Of a DNA stretch of 64,000 nt, positions 44,327 through 55,301 are shown in pieces. The stretch lies in the NCBI RefSeq assembly GCF_000143415.4, contig NW_003314423.1, positions 77,158-141,157 of the forward strand, written 5' to 3'. Position 1 is the stretch's first letter; the number at the start of each line of letters is the position of its first letter. A program made the translations under genes and the position numbers. This stretch comes from Selaginella moellendorffii. Its lineage: Eukaryota > Streptophyta > Lycopodiopsida > Selaginellales > Selaginellaceae. The notes beneath the pieces are model-generated. The model was not told where the DNA came from and did not search any database. It saw nothing but the letters and a program-made list of their open reading frames with translations.

Positions 44327-45470
44327 TGTCGCGAATGTGACTTCAGGTATCGAAAGTTACCTGTCGGCTAGTCCTTACGGACACTCTTACCTTACTGCCA
44401 CGATGGCAGGAGGTCGGTATTGCTGGTTCCTTTTATCAGCCCCTCTTGTTCAAGTGTTAGTTTACTGGGCTTAGCACCTGTACTTAGCCAGATGGACATA
44501 AGGTAGGAACTCCTATGTGTTTCTAGCTGAGCATACTCGGCCTGGCTCTTAGTTCTCTTTTGCTCTGTCTTGCACTGGCTTGACAAGAACCCTCGCGTAT
44601 TGAGATTGGTCCCTCAATATCGCCGGATGATAGCTTATCGTGTCTGCCAAACACCCTCGCTATCATGCCCTTTGTGTTAGTCTCATTTTGGTCCCAAATG
44701 CTATTTATGGAAAGTGTCCAGATTTGCTCATTTGGCATATCTACGGAATGTAGAGATCGTCCTGAACACAATGGTGTTCGTCCCGTGTCCAAATTCGCAA
44801 TCTAGGGACATTCCATATTTAGTAAGTTTCGAGCTTGTCCTATAGACTAACTCCTAATACTAAGGGAGGCTTGGGGTGAAAGCCCAAAGCGTGTGTTCCT
44901 CAAGGGGGGGGGGCTGTGGGGGGTTCCAAATGTATAGTAGGGATAGTGGGTAGGTCGGGCATGGCCGACCAACCTGAGGCATAGTCTAGCTCCCGCTTGC
45001 GTGCCTGTCCTTGTTCTGCGTCTGGCTTGGGTCTAAGCCCAAGTTCCATTCCATGCTAGTTGGTGGAGTACCCATGTCCTCGCGTTAGGCCACCGGTATG
45101 CCGAAATAGCGCCAGACTCCGTTTGGCTCCGTTTTGTGTGCTGGTCCTGGCATTGGGATGCTGGTTACTCTAGGACTGTTCCAAGTCGCTCCGGGCCCCT
45201 GTCCCTTTGCTCCTTGGGCTTTACGCTTGGGAGTTGCTCCGTGGTTCGGTTCCGTCACTCCTTGGCTTCGTGCTTGGGAGTTTGGCACCGTTCCTTTGTT
45301 CAGTGGCCCAAGGCCCTGAACCTCGGGTTCCTGTGGACACGTGGCATGGACACGTGGCATGTGACACGTGGCATCTGTCACGTGGCACAAAGAGGGTTTA
45401 GGTTCCGCTTCGTGGTGTTATCCTATGGTAAAACACCATAGGATAAAGAGTCAAAACCACGTGCGCTACA
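44327..45470 (+). repeat. 3' LTR of the inner element
   Basis: 1144 bp, apparently identical to 38191-39334. CACGTG at 45338, 45351, 45365, 45379 and 45458; 11-bp palindrome arms at 45419-45429 and 45435-45445. Confidence 0.93.
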
Positions 45471-48400
45471 CCCTTTTAACAGAACAAGGAACATCGACAA
45501 AGAGGCGGGTTGTGTGACCAGTCGACAGTAGCTACCCCATGACTAGAGATTTCAACATGCACACGAAGTGCCGAAGCCAGTCTGCCTATTACTGGCCCAA
45601 ACTCAAAGATCAATAGATGGACAATATCAAAGTCATAGACAATGATATCTTAGAAGCTTAATTATCAGTGAATATATCTTAGATTAGAACACAAAAGTAT
45701 TCCAAGCCAGTTATCATCCGATAAACTAGGATTACAGTATAGGAACCACCAAGATCATCATAATTGGGAAACATAGGAATCACCATCTAACAAAACTCAA
45801 TAGCAAGCGTATCATCGAGAAAACTCAATGACAAAACTTAACTACTGAAGATGGCAGATAGTATGCCGAACAACTTACCAAAGATAACTCAAAGAACACA
45901 AATTATCATCAACTGGCAAGCAAAATGCTTGCGAATGTATCACCTGGAGGAAATAACATTCCAATCTATCAGAACAAACTCAAGCAACAATCAACAGAAG
46001 AGAATGAATGCGGTAAGATTAATAAACACTCACTCCTGCCAACTATCACAAAAGTCAATCTGAATAGATCCCAGCCAACAATACCAAGGAACTCAAGTTG
46101 CCTAAGCAAGTGTCAGCAATATCCTACTGATGTCTCAAACCCAAGAGACCAATCCAGAGCAAACCACAAAGAACATGCGGTATTGCGAAAAGCCAAAAGC
46201 TATCAAAGAGAACAACTAACCATCATGAAAGATCATCAATCATCCCATCAATAAAGAAATGCATAATCATTGTCAAAGAAAGAATCCACCATCCCGCAGA
46301 ATGGCAAACCATTCTATATCAACAATAACTAAGCAACACCCTTGACAAGGATAATCAACTATCTTAGATGATAGTCAATCATCGCCAATGATTGCTAAAC
46401 GCAAATACTAACATCAATATCGAAGCTAACAAGCCAAAATGTTTTCCCCAACAACTTCTAACAAATGGAACAATGAGCATAAAACTCAAAGAACCAAAAG
46501 CTCGAAGAAGTCTATAGCTAAGTCTTGCTTAACAATGATCACAAGTCTTGCATGAACTAACTTCAATGCTAAAGAAGAAATCATAGTACAACCCACAACA
46601 TCCTCTTCAACACATCCATAAGCTAAACTTCATAATGCCAAAGCTAATGAAGAGCATGTCTGCATCAATCCAAAAGCTAAGCATAACGAAGCTATACTCA
46701 ACAAGTGATCACCAAACGATCCTCCATGAATCCATCTATAGCAAGACGTAACTCACTTCATAACAAGCATAAGAAGAATCATCAGTGATCGATATATCCC
46801 AACTGAAATCCAGCAAGGATTCAATCACTAACTCTTCCCTCTTATAAAGCTAGCATAGTCCATGACTAAATCACTTTTCAAGGAAAAGCCAAAGCTTAAC
46901 CTCTACTAAATAATCTCGTCTAGAACATAATTAACTCAAACTTGCCACTCAGTTCATTTGAACGTCAACATAGTTGCTAACTAGCAAATGCGCGAATGCT
47001 AATAACACAAAGCTATAACCAAATCATCAACACTATCTTCATCGAGAACAATGAAACTCAATATCAATCCTAAGGATAGATATATCATCTCACCTGAATC
47101 TCAACATCAATATTATCAATGACAAAGCATCACCTCAATGCCATCAACACCATAATAAAGCTAGAAGAAAGCAAGAGTGAATCACCACTCAAAACTCTCT
47201 TGCAACCAAGCTAACCAAAGTCGAAGATACTTTACTCAGTATCCTAGACTAATCCTTCAACAATACTCAGTTACAGATAACACTTCCTCAAGGAGTGAAT
47301 CACCACATCCAAGACTCCATGAAATCCAACACTATGAACTAAATGCAACCAAATGGTATAAACAAAGGTAGAGTCAACATACCAACATGGAAAACCATAT
47401 AAGTCTAATGACACGATCCTCTGCAACACCATCCGATAAAGCAAGCCCATCACTGCTGAATCATCATCAAGTGAAGCAAGTGTAACAGTCTTCGACAAAA
47501 TCTACAAGTAATCACTAGTCGCAAAGCAACTAACAATCACTCTTTCAACTTGCCTTCACAAGACCCAAACACTAAACTCATGCCATCGAGTCATATACTT
47601 GTCCAACATGAACGTAATACCTCATGGACGAGATAAAGGTTCATAGACAAGCACAAACTAAATAACCACTCGAACCCAACTCAACCGCGATAAACTCACC
47701 AATGCATTTAACCACTAGCTCTGAGCATGCCTTGAAGAGGCTAGCTATACATGATCAACACTAAGTCGAAACTCAAGTGAAGACCATGAGATGAACTCAT
47801 GTCAGTACACAACCTCCTCACAGACAAAGCTATAGTATGGGTACTAACATCTCAAACTCAAACAACTAAGTTGAACATCACTATCCTCAGCCAAGGCGCA
47901 GGGCCACCAAGACCAAGTCAAGATTAGTAAGAGCTCACTACTCTCATAGAGTCTAATAGAATGCAAGGAGCAACTTGCCACAAGCATAACGCTGTAAAAG
48001 AAAGGCACAAGGGTCACCTTTCTAGAAAAGTGCAATGGCCACTTTTCTACATCAACTCCAGACTCTATCCAACTCAATTGCTCTAGCTTCGAAAATCAGC
48101 ATCCCTTTCGGGTCGCATCATACAAACTACCTACCAAGGTCTAAGCCAACCGAAGTCAACTCCAACCCCTTCACTAGTTTGTACTGGCTTACGAAAACAG
48201 AATGGTTTTTGGCAAAGTGATAATAGATTAGCTATTGGAAAAATCTAAGAAAATTTGTGGAAAATTTTCCATCCTAGAGAAAGAATGGCTCTCAGTCCAG
48301 GAATGCAAACTTTCAAGACTCAACCAACTTCCTCCTACTAACAACTTCACATAGGTTCACCTCAACATACATTCTCATGACCCATAGTATGCTTAAGCCT

Positions 48401-50038
48401 TGAACATCTCTTTTTGCCCATACTTCCGACATCCAACACCGACATCCGCAAAATGCAAAGTGAACATCCAAGGCTTGATCACGAAGACCACATCTTCGGA
48501 TATCTACATTGCACTAACACTCTTCTTCAACCACCTTCAAGATCCAATGTGAAGCTAAAACACTAACAAGAAAAATGACATAGAAAATCAAGGTCTAAGG
48601 AAAATTCCTCATCACTCGAACAACAATGCCACTTCCACTAACATAAGTGCTAGTGATGTAAATGCCTCAACTACACACCTTTTCCATCCAACAATCTACT
48701 CCAAGTGTTAACGGATAAACCAACAAGCTATAGCAAGTGAATGCTATAACCCTTTCCAACACATTATGGGCAAACCCTCAAGGAAACAAGGTACCAACTC
48801 AAACTTAGCATAATGGTCCACCATTGAGAATCTAGTCAAAGCTACTACAATGCTACTACGTGCAAGTAGATTAGCTTCTCCATCAACCACTTTGGGGTTG
48901 ATCATCGTTAACCAAGCAACTTCGTAAACACATTGTTCATTATCACATGGATATGATATAAGTATCACAATGACTTGATCATCAATCAAGCAACAATATG
49001 AGCAATGCCAATGTCATTACTTCAAAGGTTTATGTGAGCATCAAGTGCCAACTCAATTCGACAAAATGCAACATAAATGCCACACTCCACCGATAGAGTT
49101 TTATAACACCCAACACCACTAACTTTTTGTTCACAACATGGACAAACTCATGCCACTCTCTTTCTGACCAAACTCAACACTAATCCAATACCAAGCTACT
49201 CAAGGAGCAATAGCAAGGTTCCCCGGAAAAGAATTGAGCATTGCAACCCAAGTCTTCCGATAGCAAGTCTAGACAAAATGGTTTAGCGTTTCACCGCTAT
49301 CCATCCCATGACTCACCATTTGTAAGACCATCATTTCCAACATGCATCAAGATAGGGACTCTTGATTGCATAATGTGAACACGAGCAATGAGTCACACCT
49401 CGTTGCAAATCATTTCTCCAAGAGAAGATGATTTACGTGTTTGATCCTTCGTCCCCGATGACTCTCTTTTCGTTCTCAATTTTGACTAAACCTCAAGCTT
49501 GCTTTCGCACTACCTTCAGTTCAATCCAAGAAAAGTTTATGAGAGAGCACGGCAATGATTACTTGAACCAATAGACTAATCCCTACAGTCTTTACTGATC
49601 CACTTGTAACCATGCCTAGGAAGGATCCACTAGTGCTATGCTAAACAGCTACAGACCAACCTATTTGCCACTCATAGCAAACTTAGGGAAGGTTTACTTT
49701 CACCCACGGTACATGGAACAACTCATGGAACCACTGATAGGCTAACATTAATCCTGCCAACTCAAAGTGTAACCTCAAGTTGCTAATGCGCCTCACTCAC
49801 GAGCCCAAGCTCAAACTCGTGCTAACGGAGCATCTCAAATCCATCCTATGAGCCCAAGAGCAAGCTCACATTGTTAGGTACAAAAGGTAACCAAAACCAT
49901 ACCCAAGGAACAAATGTGAACCCTTTGCACCAAACGTGTACCCACTCGGATCATCGTTTTCATCTCTGCGTATGCAACGAGACTAGTTGCCCAATCTCAT
50001 TGTATAGTACTCGCTGAGACTCACCCTCTAATACCAAA

Positions 50039-51187
50039 TGTAGCGCACGTGGTTTTGACCCTTTATCCTATGGTGATTTACCATAGGATAACACCACGAA
50101 GCGGAACCTAAACCCTCTTTGTGCCACGTGACGGATGCCACGTGTCACATGCCACGTGTCCATGCCACGTGTCCATAGGAACCCGAGGTTCAGGGCCTTG
50201 GGCCACTGAACGATAGAACGGTGCCAAACTCCCAAGCATGGAGCCAAGGAGTGTCGGAACCGAACCATGGAGCAACTCCCGAGCATAAAGCCCAAGGAGT
50301 GAAGGGACAGGAGCCCGGAGCGACTTGGAATAGTCCTGGAGCAACCAGCATCCCAATGCCAGGACCAGCACGCAAAACGGAGCCAAATGGAGTCTGGCGC
50401 TATTTCGGCATACCGGTGGCCTAACGTGAGGATATGGGTACTCCACCAACTAGCATGGAATGGAACTTGGGCTTAGACCCAAGCCGGACGCAGAACAAGG
50501 ATAGGCACGCAAGCGGGAGCTAGACTATGCCTCAGGTTGGTCAGCCATGCCCAACCTACCCACTATCCCTACTATACATTTAGAACCCCCCATAGCCCCC
50601 CCCCCCCTTGAGGAACACACGCTTTGGGCTTTCACCCCAAGCCTCCCTTAGTATCAGGAGTTAGTCTCTGGGACAAGTTCGAAACTTACTAAATATGGAA
50701 TGTCCCTAGATTGCGAATTTGGACACGGGACAAACACCATTGTGTTCAGGACGATCTCTACATTCCGTAGATATGCCAAATGAGCAAATCTGGACACTTT
50801 CCACAAATAGCATTTGGGACCGAAATGAGACTAACACAAAGGGCATGATAGCGAGGGTGTTTGGCAGACACGGTAAGCTATCATGTAGCGATATTGAGGG
50901 ACCAATCTCAATACGCGAGGGTTCTTGTCAAGCCAGTGCAAAACAGAGCAAAAGAGAACTAACAAGCCGGGCCAAGTATGCTCAGCTAAATAGACACTTA
51001 GGAATTCCTTCCTTATGCTCATCCGGCCAAGTACAGATACAAAGTCCAGTTTACTAACACTTGAACAAGAGGGGCTAATAAAGGGAACCAGCAATACCGA
51101 CCTCCTGCCATCGTGGCAGTAAGGTAAGAGTGTCCGTAAGGACTAGTTGACAGGTAACTTTCGATACCCGAAGTCACATGCGCGACA
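50039..51187 (-). repeat. Right LTR of the outer element
   Basis: 1149 bp; this is the 5' LTR of the leftward-pointing outer element, with the degenerate primer site TTTGGTATTAGAG (minus strand) just to its left. Confidence 0.9.
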
Positions 51188-51560
51188 ATGTAGTTGCTTG
51201 ATGCTATGCAATTGTAGTTAAACAATTAAACTTAGGAGGCTACTACTCTATATAAAAATGAACGAAAAGGAAAAAAAAAGAAAAAATTGAAAAATTTATA
51301 AGGAAAGTGAAATCTAGACAATGCAAAAGCTTCATCTAAACCAAAATCCAAAATATAACCATTCATCAGGGACAATTAAAAATGCTTCTCACCTACACTA
51401 ATGTGAGTGTATAGAATATTGAAATAAGCCTAAAAACCCTAGTTATATACAAAAGTTGATATTAATTTGACAGCTGTCAAAATCCCACTACACTAATATT
51501 AGTATATGGCATCATAGCTGTATACTTCAATATCATAATATTAATTGTTTTATTTCCAAG

Positions 51561-51616
<56 letters not shown>

Positions 51617-52295
51617 TAAATCAATCTATCTTATATATTTAAATCTTATTATGGCCCAGGATGAATAATTTGCTACATATTGTATGCAACAACACTTGAT
51701 AATAGTATTGTTATATATATTTAATATTATTTAGTAATTTAATCTAGTGTATAATTATAATTATTGCATAAGAATAAACTAATATACTAGGAAGTGTTTA
51801 AGAAAGTCTAAAAATTATAACTGTTAAATAGTATAATTCAAGAATATCCAAGCATATTCTAAGAGTCTAAACACATCTAAAATGTGATTTTTTTTCTTAT
51901 AAAAGGTTTGGCTCTTATAAAATTCTAAGTGTTGACAATAAAAATTATTCTATTTCTTTAGGTCGATTCTTGAAAAATATAGAATATTAACATATTGATT
52001 GAATGCTATGTTTATTTTTTATCTTTCACAAATGAATATAAATGTTTTTCTCATTAATAATTTTACTCAAGCAAACCTGTAAGTAGAAGTTGCAATGCAT
52101 AACAAACACAGCAATACTATTTTTCTTTCTTTGGGGAGTTTGCTCATTTTTCTTGATTTTTAGTAATAAAATAAGCCACAGTGATGGCTATTACTGAGTG
52201 ATTATTAGATATTTACAATATGAGGACATTCTACATTTATTCATTTAGATTAATTTTGTGTGCTACTTTTTTTCTCTTACCGATAATTAAGAACA
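51188..52295. other. AT-rich intergenic stretch with shared repeat pieces
   Basis: No gene. Bases about 51890-52025, read on the minus strand, match 60255-60400 on the + strand, which marks a dispersed repeat. A microsatellite lies at 51562-51610. Confidence 0.6.
51562..51610. repeat. (AT)n microsatellite
   Basis: About 24 uninterrupted AT units. Confidence 0.95.
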
Positions 52296-53426
52296 TTACA
52301 ATTGGGATAAGCAAGCCGTTCCAAAGAGACGGTAGCTGGGAAGCTTAAACTTCCTTTCCTGGAAGACGTTCTGTGGCACAATCACTTCCTCCACAAGCCT
52401 GCATGGTCGCAAAGCAAAAGCAATTGAGAATACATGAAAGCTTCCAGGGACATACCTGGAACTTTGATATGAAGAATGGTGATGATTGTCATCTACAATA
52501 GTTGCCTTGAGTCGTTTGCTCGTGGCTGCAGCAGAAAAGGAAAAGAAATTAGTAGAGGTAAAAGAAAAAAAACCAAAATACTTGTGTCCAGCTCGGCCTC
52601 GTCACGGTCCTCAATTGGCACTGTCGAGGTTGTCCCTTCGAGCACAGTGGCCCCCTTGGGAAGGCGAATGGTGAGAATCTCATCCTGCAGATTAGCTATT
52701 AAACCGTCGACGTTGGTGTAAGGAGGAACGGCAAGCTTCTCGGGGCAGTAAACGTCCATCTCCGTGGAAACAAGCACACCCCGTCCATGTTTTTCAACAT
52801 GCACTTGATCCAGCGACGAGAGACCTGTACAGTAGTACGCAAGAGAAAAAAAAAAACATGAGATAACGTTGTCTGCAGTTGACTTACCCGGCACTTGCAC
52901 ATCGACAGTGTAGAACTGCTGGTTCTCGAAGGACGACCACAATAGCTTGCGCTTGTCATATCCTGCATGCCACAGAGAAAAAGAAATAAAAAAACTCCAG
53001 GCAGGATCAAAGCCATACCTTTATCAATGTGCTTGAGGCAGTTTAGCAGCAGCTGGTAAGCATGTTTCTTCTCAAAGTTGTAGAGAGCAACTAGACCGCC
53101 ATGATCAGGGAACTGCGGGAGCCCCCCGGCATCAGCCACCTCCTGCGCTAACTTGAGGCTCCTGACACACATCGTCAAGGGAGCGTCGGGGAAGAATTCA
53201 GTGCATGGAACGACCGGTGTAGCATGTGATATAGAGCGCTGATGGACCAGAGCGGTGAGGTTTGTGGACTGCAGACGAAAGAACCTGGTCCAGGATTCAG
53301 CGCCAAACACTCTCGCCTGCTCCTGCAACTCGTGCACTTCAAGACTCCGGCAAAAGTCGTGCACGAGGCGAGTTTCTTCCCGTCCACGCAAGTCGCGAAT
53401 TGCATTCCCGATCGCGGCTCCCACCC
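52296..53426 (-). CDS. HSP20-like (alpha-crystallin-like) domain protein, 5' end uncertain
   Basis: Exons read leftward: 53019-53426 (start of this exon uncertain), 52888-52962, 52582-52824, 52456-52525, 52296-52398; all junctions keep one frame, TAA at 52298-52296. The first part (GNAIRDLRGREETRLVHDFC, FFRLQSTNLTALVHQRS, GLPQFPDHGGLVALYNFEKK) is not known to me. The second resembles a small-heat-shock-protein fold: FYTVDVQVPGLSSLDQVHVEKH, then VDGLIANLQDEILTIRLPKG, like the VPG...NGVLTITVPK strands of HSP20. A chaperone-like role is only suggested. Upstream coding (53480-53900) may belong to the same gene. Confidence 0.6.
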
Positions 53427-53960
53427 CTGCAAAGCCGGGAAGGGAGAGACGGCCGCCACGATGGCCGGCGGGCAAACCGCCCCATCGACCGCAAACCACC
53501 CGGACACGACCGGCGGGCGCAAGTCGCCCTCAGCCCCCGGCCGCCCGGCCTCGGGCTCCACGTAAGCGAGCGGGGGGTTTGGGATTCTCCCAGACGCCGT
53601 CCACGAGCTTGATTATGTGTGTATATGGGACGGGATGTCGTCAAACCCGAGTGGTTTTCCAGTGGATGGGGGGATTTCGCTCACAATTTCGGTGTACTTG
53701 AGCGTGTAGTCCAGGAGATGCGCCTCGAGGCCGCAGGTGGTAACATCAGAGTTGCCCAGCACCTTAAAGGCTTGGCCGAGGACACGGTTGTCTAAGCGGA
53801 GCATCACCACCCATAGAAACTCTCTAAACTCTTTGTAGGCTTCTGGGTCGGTGGTTTGCTCACCTGAAAGAGCTATTAGCTGCGCTTGCTGTGAGGATGC
53901 CGCTCCTACTCCTAGTCGCGCCTATCAGCCGCATCAACATTTTGCGTTCCTTGCTGGGTT
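53427..53960 (-). other. Probable 5' coding region of the HSP20-like gene, model unresolved
   Basis: Two protein-like stretches occur on the minus strand: about 53895-53613 (LIALSGEQTTDPEAYKEFRE, RLDNRVLGQAFKVLGNSD, LLDYTLKYTEIVSEIPPS) and about 53600-53400 in another frame (PPLAYVEPEAGRPGAEGDLR). I could not find splice sites that join both to the exon at 53426 without a stop, so either the gene is broken here or an exon boundary is missed. Confidence 0.4.
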
Positions 53961-54606
53961 TTGGGTTTTAGTATAGGCGCGAGCGATGGCATCCAGCTCC
54001 AGCACGCAATTCGACTTGCGCCTCGTTGCTATCCCGGGCTAAGAACGAGGTATGGGCATAATCTGGAGGATGAATGGTTCGTGGTTTACTTGCTCTACGA
54101 GACGTGTATGTCATGGGTGGGCGATGATGGGGGGATTTTGCTCATAGAGCGATACCAAGATGGTTGAAACCAGAGAACAGCCGAAACGGAGTGTGTCCGC
54201 TGCCCACCTCTCCACCTGGCGGTGGAGTCTTTTTACTCTCGCGAGGAGAGTGGGGCCTGCGGTTTCGAGATGATGTATTGGGAACGCTCCAATTTACAGG
54301 ATGAGCAGGCGGTGGGAAAGACATTTCGAAAGGGCCTGGAGGCTGGAGGCAATCTCTTAAAGAACACCGCCCGCTTTTGGACGACCGAGAGACTGAAACG
54401 TTTTGGCGAAGATTGACGTGAAGTTAATCTTTTCCAGAGAAGCAATGCAGGCCCCTGTGGCTTTGGAACATAGAGCCGAGGATTTTATGAATGTGGGTAT
54501 CCCGATGACTCGTGGTTATATAAAGGTGCCGTGCAAGAGGAAATAGACGCTCACAATTAGAAAAGTGGTGGTAAGACTCTGCCACCTGCGACTTCAATCC
54601 CATCAA
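53960..54606 (+). pseudogene. Internally deleted ECD fragment
   Basis: Scrambled pieces of the ECD gene in order: RTRYGHNLEDEWFVVYLLYE (54045), CGFEMMYWERSN then DEQAVGKTFRKGLEA (about 54255-54350), and the start of exon 2 (54435-54600, ALEHRAEDFMNV). Large parts between are missing and frames change. It abuts the promoter-like fragment of the coiled-coil gene (54606-54690), so this is a rearrangement junction at the left edge of the second block. Confidence 0.85.
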
Positions 54607-54812
54607 AGTGATCACTCCAGGCTCGAGTGTCTGGGATTTGGGCTCTCACCTATCCTTCTCACGCAGCCTCCGTGCCCTGAACCCCTTCTTTGGATCCAAG
54701 CTAAATAACAAAAGTCTGCATTGCTTTCATCACAGCCTCTGGTTGATACATCCAGAGTTCCTCCTTGTCTTTAAAACTCGCCATTGATCTAGATATTAGT
54801 AACTTGGAGAGA

Positions 54813-55150
54813 ATGAGGAAGATAAATGGTTATGTTTCTATCCTCCTCCTTATGCTCGTTGGCTGTGCTTTGAATGTGAATGGAAGCAAGCGTATGATCT
54901 CTCCACATTTTTCTCTCATTTTTCATTTTCTGATTGAATTCGCAAATTCTCTTTTGCAGATAGATGGGATGAACTTCTGAGAGCAAATGCCAAACAAGCC
55001 AAGAGCACGATTCAGCGTGAGGTCGGAGCTGGTGTTGATGTTATAATTCTTCCAGATGATGGTGCTTACAGTGATGATTATATCTGGGATAGAGTGAGGA
55101 TTTTCAAAGATAAAAACAATAAAGTGTCCCAAGTTCCAATGAGGGGATAG
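54813..55150 (+). CDS. Potato inhibitor I family protease inhibitor, copy B (P1 Asp)
   Basis: Exons 54813-54891 and 54960-55150 give 89 residues with the same layout as copy A: signal peptide (ILLLMLVGCALNVNG), WDELL core, AKQAKSTIQRE helix, loop VIILPDDGAYSDDYIWDRVRIF, and end VPMRG. By the gap-free CI-2 alignment P1 and P1' are both Asp. P1 in this family is commonly Met, Leu, Ala or another hydrophobic residue; Asp would point to an acid-specific protease or to lost activity. The frame is intact, unlike the lipase next to it. Confidence 0.84.
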
Positions 55151-55301
55151 AAAAATAACTATGGCCAAAGATAAATTTAATCTTAATATTTACAAAAGTG
55201 GCCCAGTTTATTTAAAATAAACCTCATAGAAATTTATTCATTTATAATCTGATTCACAATTTCATGTATAAAGGCACAATTCTCCCATTAGTTTCCTAAA
55301 A

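Larger units (their letters stand above)
38191..45470 (+). mobile_element. Inner non-autonomous LTR retrotransposon (LARD-like), very young
   Basis: 7280 bp with target duplication CCCTT at 38186-38190 and 45471-45475. Both LTRs are 1144 bp and read the same wherever I compared them. Primer site TGGTATCAGAG (initiator tRNA-Met) starts 3 bp after the left LTR; polypurine tract AAGGGGGGGAGAG adjoins the right LTR. The 4992-bp interior is strikingly rich in T and G on the + strand and has no frame longer than about 95 codons, so it must use proteins of another element. It sits in the outer element of the same family, in opposite orientation, at a point matching its own position of about 43930. 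Confidence 0.93.
36635..51187 (-). mobile_element. Outer non-autonomous LTR retrotransposon (LARD-like), interrupted
   Basis: Target duplication ATGTA at 36630-36634 and 51188-51192. LTRs at 36635-37789 and 50039-51187; the element points left: a primer site for initiator tRNA-Met (one base changed from TGGTATCAGAG) adjoins the right LTR, and the polypurine tract adjoins the left LTR. The inner element at 38191-45470 sits inside it. Without that insert and its duplication it is about 7.27 kb. The roughly 5-kb interior has only small frames and no gag, protease, RT or integrase that I can recognise. The LTRs differ at a few percent of sites. Confidence 0.9.

Noticed and set aside
36600-51200. 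CRISPR-like or satellite array
   Set aside because: The repeats are LTRs with target duplications; there are no regularly spaced short repeats with unique spacers.
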